From: Ancistrus triradiatus
Lineage: Eukaryota > Chordata > Actinopteri > Siluriformes > Loricariidae
DNA: 64,000 nt
NCBI GenBank assembly: GCA_025084515.1
Contig: JAJAGP010000019.1
Location: 1,000,127 to 1,064,126, forward strand
Reading direction: 5' to 3'
The position numbers were made by a program, and so were the translations under genes. The first letter of the stretch is position 1, and the number at the start of each line of letters is the position of its first letter. The notes beneath the pieces are model-generated. The model saw only the letters and a program-made list of their open reading frames with translations, was not told where the DNA came from and made no database searches. Of the stretch, positions 61,454-64,000 are shown piece after piece.

Positions 61454-62445
61454 GCAAGTCATGAATGTACAGGTGCTCCTCAGACTACGATGGCTTGGCT
61501 TATGACATTTCGACTTTACGAAGGGAATCCAATAATACACATAGATGCACATTCAGCACAAACTGTATTCTGAATTTAGAATTTTTCCTGGGCTAGTGGT
61601 ATGCAGTACCATACTCTCCCACAGATGCTGGGCACCTGGGCAGCAGCCAGTTGACTGAGCTGAGTGCAGCACCAATGGGAAAAAACATTTTATTTTACAC
61701 AGATAAACTTGCAAAAAATTTCTAACATTCTGTTTTGTGGTACTGAGTGCAGACTGATGTGGGGGAAACCTGATTTTTTTTTATTTTAGCACAAGGCCTC
61801 AACATAACAAAATATGAAAAATTGAAAGGGTCTGAAGACTTTCCGAATGCATTGTGTGTGTGAATGTGTATTTTATAAATAAACACTAATGGTGCATTAA
61901 AATCAGAGCAAAGGCCTTTTCACACCAAGTCCGATTTTTATGCAAGAAAAAAATGGGTGCAATTTTAAATGTAGTTGAACTTTCACACCAACTTTTTTTT
62001 TTTTGTCTAAACGCTGAAAACTCCGTCTGCTTTTGTTTTCTTTAAGTTCCCATATCTTAACGTGTCACAGAGAATTTGTCGTGTCTTTTATGAAATTGTC
62101 AACTTAAAAAAACAAAGACACGAGCGAAGATTAGTGCAGTACGCTATAGTTTGTGTTTTCTGTGGGCATGAACAGCTTAGAATACACTTAAATAAACAAG
62201 AAAATGCTTACATACAGTCACTGTGAGGTTTATCGCCATCATCCCTCAGGCTTTTATATTCCGACAGATCTCTTCTTTAATATCCATGGTGTATAGTCAG
62301 TGTGTTGCTTGTCATATAAGCTCTTGTGCTCTGCTATTAGCTGGGTGAGCTGTTCTGCCTGATAACCGAGAAGAAGCCTCCGATTAAAAAATTTACGCAG
62401 CGTTGCAGTACGTCAGTTTCAGACTTGGTGTGAAGGACTGACATA

Positions 62446-63727
62446 CACTGGTGCTTGAAAGTTTGTGAATCCTTTAGAATTTTCTGTTTTTCTGCATACA
62501 TATAACCTAAAACATCATCAGATTTTCACACAAGTCCTAAAATTAGATAAAGAGAACCCAGTTAAACAAATAAGACAAAGATATTATACTTGGTCATTTA
62601 TTTATTGAGGAAAATGATCCAATATTACATATTAGTGAGTGGCAAAAGTATGTGAACCTCTATGATTAGCAGTTAATTTGAAGGTGAAATTAGAGTCAGG
62701 TGTTTTCAATCAATGGGATGATAATCAGGTGTGAGTGGGTACCCTGTTTTATTTAAAGAACAGGGATCTGTCAAAGTCTGCTCTTCACAACACATGTTTG
62801 TGGAAGTGTATTATGGCACGAACAAAGGAGATTTCTGAGGACCTTTGGAGAGTTGATGCTCATCAGGCTGGAAAAGGTTACAAAACCATCTCTAAAGAGT
62901 TTGGACTCCACCAATCCACAGCCAGACAGATTGTGAACAAATGGAGGAAATTCAAGACCATTGTTACCCTCCCCAGGAGTGGTCGTCCAACAAAGATCAC
63001 TCCAAGAGCAAGGCATGTAATAGTTGGTGAGGTCACAAAGGACCCCAGGGTAACTTCTAAGCAACTGAAGGCCTCTCTCACATTGGCTAATGTTAATGTT
63101 CATGAGTCCACCATCAGAAGAACACTGAACAACAATGGTGTGCATGGCAGGGTTGCAAGGAGAAAGCCACTGCTCTCCAAAAAGAACATTGCTGCTCATC
63201 TGCAGTTTGCTAAAGATCACGTGGACAAGCCAGAAGGCCATTGGAAGAATGTTTTGTGGACAGATGAGACCAAAGTAGAACTTTTTGGTTTTTAAGAAAA
63301 GTGTTATGTTTGGAGAATGGAAAACACTGCATTCCAGCATAAGAACCTCATTCCATCTGTGAAGCATGGTGGTGGTAGTATCATGGTTTGGGCCTGTTTT
63401 GCTGCATCTGGGCCAGGACGGCTTACCATCATTGATGGAACAATGAATTCTGAATGATATCAGAGAAATCTAAAGGAAAATGTCAGGACATCTGTCCATG
63501 AACTGAATCTCAAGAGAAGGTCATGCAGCAAGACAACAAGCCTAAGCACACAAGTGGTTAAAGAAGAATAAATAAATGACCAAGTATAATATTTTTGTCT
63601 CATTAGTTTAACTGGGTTCTCTTTATCTACTTTTAGGACTTGTGTGAAAATCTGATGATGTTTTAGGTCATATTTATGCAGAAATATAGAAAATTATAAA
63701 GGGTTCACAAACTTTCAAGCACCACTC
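62446..63727 (+). mobile_element. Tc1-like element, family 2, copy 3
   Basis: TA-flanked, with ends CACTGGTGCTTGAAAGTTTG and CAAACTTTCAAGCACCACTC. Inserted inside the Harbinger-like element. A deletion near 63550 removed the C-terminal third of the transposase. Confidence 0.9.
62735..63295 (+). pseudogene. Tc1 family 2 transposase, N-terminal and first catalytic part
   Basis: 186-codon open frame; the likely true start is the internal ATG at 62813 (MARTKEISEDLW). Both DNA-binding subdomains are intact: DAHQAGKGYKTISKEFGLHQ, TLPRSGRPTKITPRAR, and VTSKQLKASLTLANVNVHES. The first catalytic Asp lies in LWTDETKVELFGF, right before a TAA at 63293 where sister copies continue. The second Asp region and Glu region are disrupted. 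This is the most complete N-terminus of the family in the window. Confidence 0.87.
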
Positions 63728-63800
63728 TACAGTGTGTTCTCTTTCAAAACTTGATGTGCATTTTTCGTCCGTAACAATCTGACTCGGTGTGAAAAGGCCT

Positions 63801-64000
63801 TAAATGTGTCACATTTGTTCCTTGCAGAGGTTGTGTGAATTTATTTTCTTACAGAAAATCAACCCCTGAGTGTCCTACTTTTGCATACAACTGTATATGT
63901 AAATGAAAGGATTATGTTATTATGTAAAAGACAGCATAAGCTTTAAAGTTTAAGGCTACATTGTCTTCGACATAATATCATAAGGCCTATAATTTGCACA
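63801..64000. other. dock11 intron 30, right edge
   Basis: No exon or repeat recognised. Confidence 0.4.

Larger units (their letters stand above)
61912..63800 (-). mobile_element. Harbinger-like non-autonomous element, copy 2, interrupted by a Tc1 element
   Basis: Ends AGGCCTTTTCACACCAAGTC and GGTGTGAAAAGGCCT are inverted. Flanks are CAA (61909-61911) and TAA (63801-63803), one base off a TAA target duplication. Without the Tc1 insert it is about 600 bp, like copy 1. The MADF-like start lies on the minus strand near 62289 (atggatattaaagaagagat) and is frameshifted. Confidence 0.68.

Noticed and set aside
61454..61573. Extension of exon 30 to the stop at 61571-61573
   Set aside because: DOCK homology ends at 61453 at a GC donor, and the following sequence is a dispersed repeat ('acaggtgctcctcagactac').
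62771..63367. 198-codon minus-strand frame
   Set aside because: Shadow of the plus-strand Tc1 transposase at 62735-63295.

Overview
The window looks like genomic DNA from a ray-finned fish (a teleost, possibly an otophysan such as a catfish or characin; this is inferred from the repeat mix and is not proven). It is an internal piece of one large plus-strand gene with 30 recognisable coding exons between 1944 and 61453. Joined in order, the exons form one uninterrupted reading frame of 3372 nt (1124 codons). Every intron starts GT and ends AG except the last donor, which is GC. The product is a DOCK-D (zizimin) family Cdc42/Rac guanine nucleotide exchange factor and best resembles DOCK11. The window covers the N-terminal region without the first exon(s), the PH domain, the DHR-1/C2 domain and the start of the helical armadillo-like region. 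The catalytic DHR-2 must lie beyond the right edge.

Almost everything else is intronic and made of transposons, many nested. I see eight Tc1-like elements of three families, relics of two more Tc1-like transposases, a Penelope-like element with a GIY-YIG endonuclease, a 146-bp hairpin derivative of that element, an RTE-like LINE inserted into an older LINE, two Harbinger-like elements carrying the start of a MADF-like gene, a TTAA-flanked transposon, several TA-flanked MITE families, tRNA-type SINEs and a minisatellite.

Two segments are probably not real chromosome sequence. At 11930-14179 the LINE body dissolves into inflated homopolymers and ends with a noisy second copy of the LINE tail and its flank. 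At 33412-37310 an indel-ridden copy of 31705-32740, including two dock11 exons, is followed by T/C-rich and then nearly pure poly-C sequence. Both look like uncorrected read sequence used to close gaps. They create false exons, false duplications and long proline-rich or glycine-rich ORFs.

I found no RNA gene, CRISPR array, operon or bacterial-type feature, and no convincing second host gene. The most novel-looking material is the Penelope-like unit and its mini-derivative, which share both termini and each have a perfect 13-bp target duplication.
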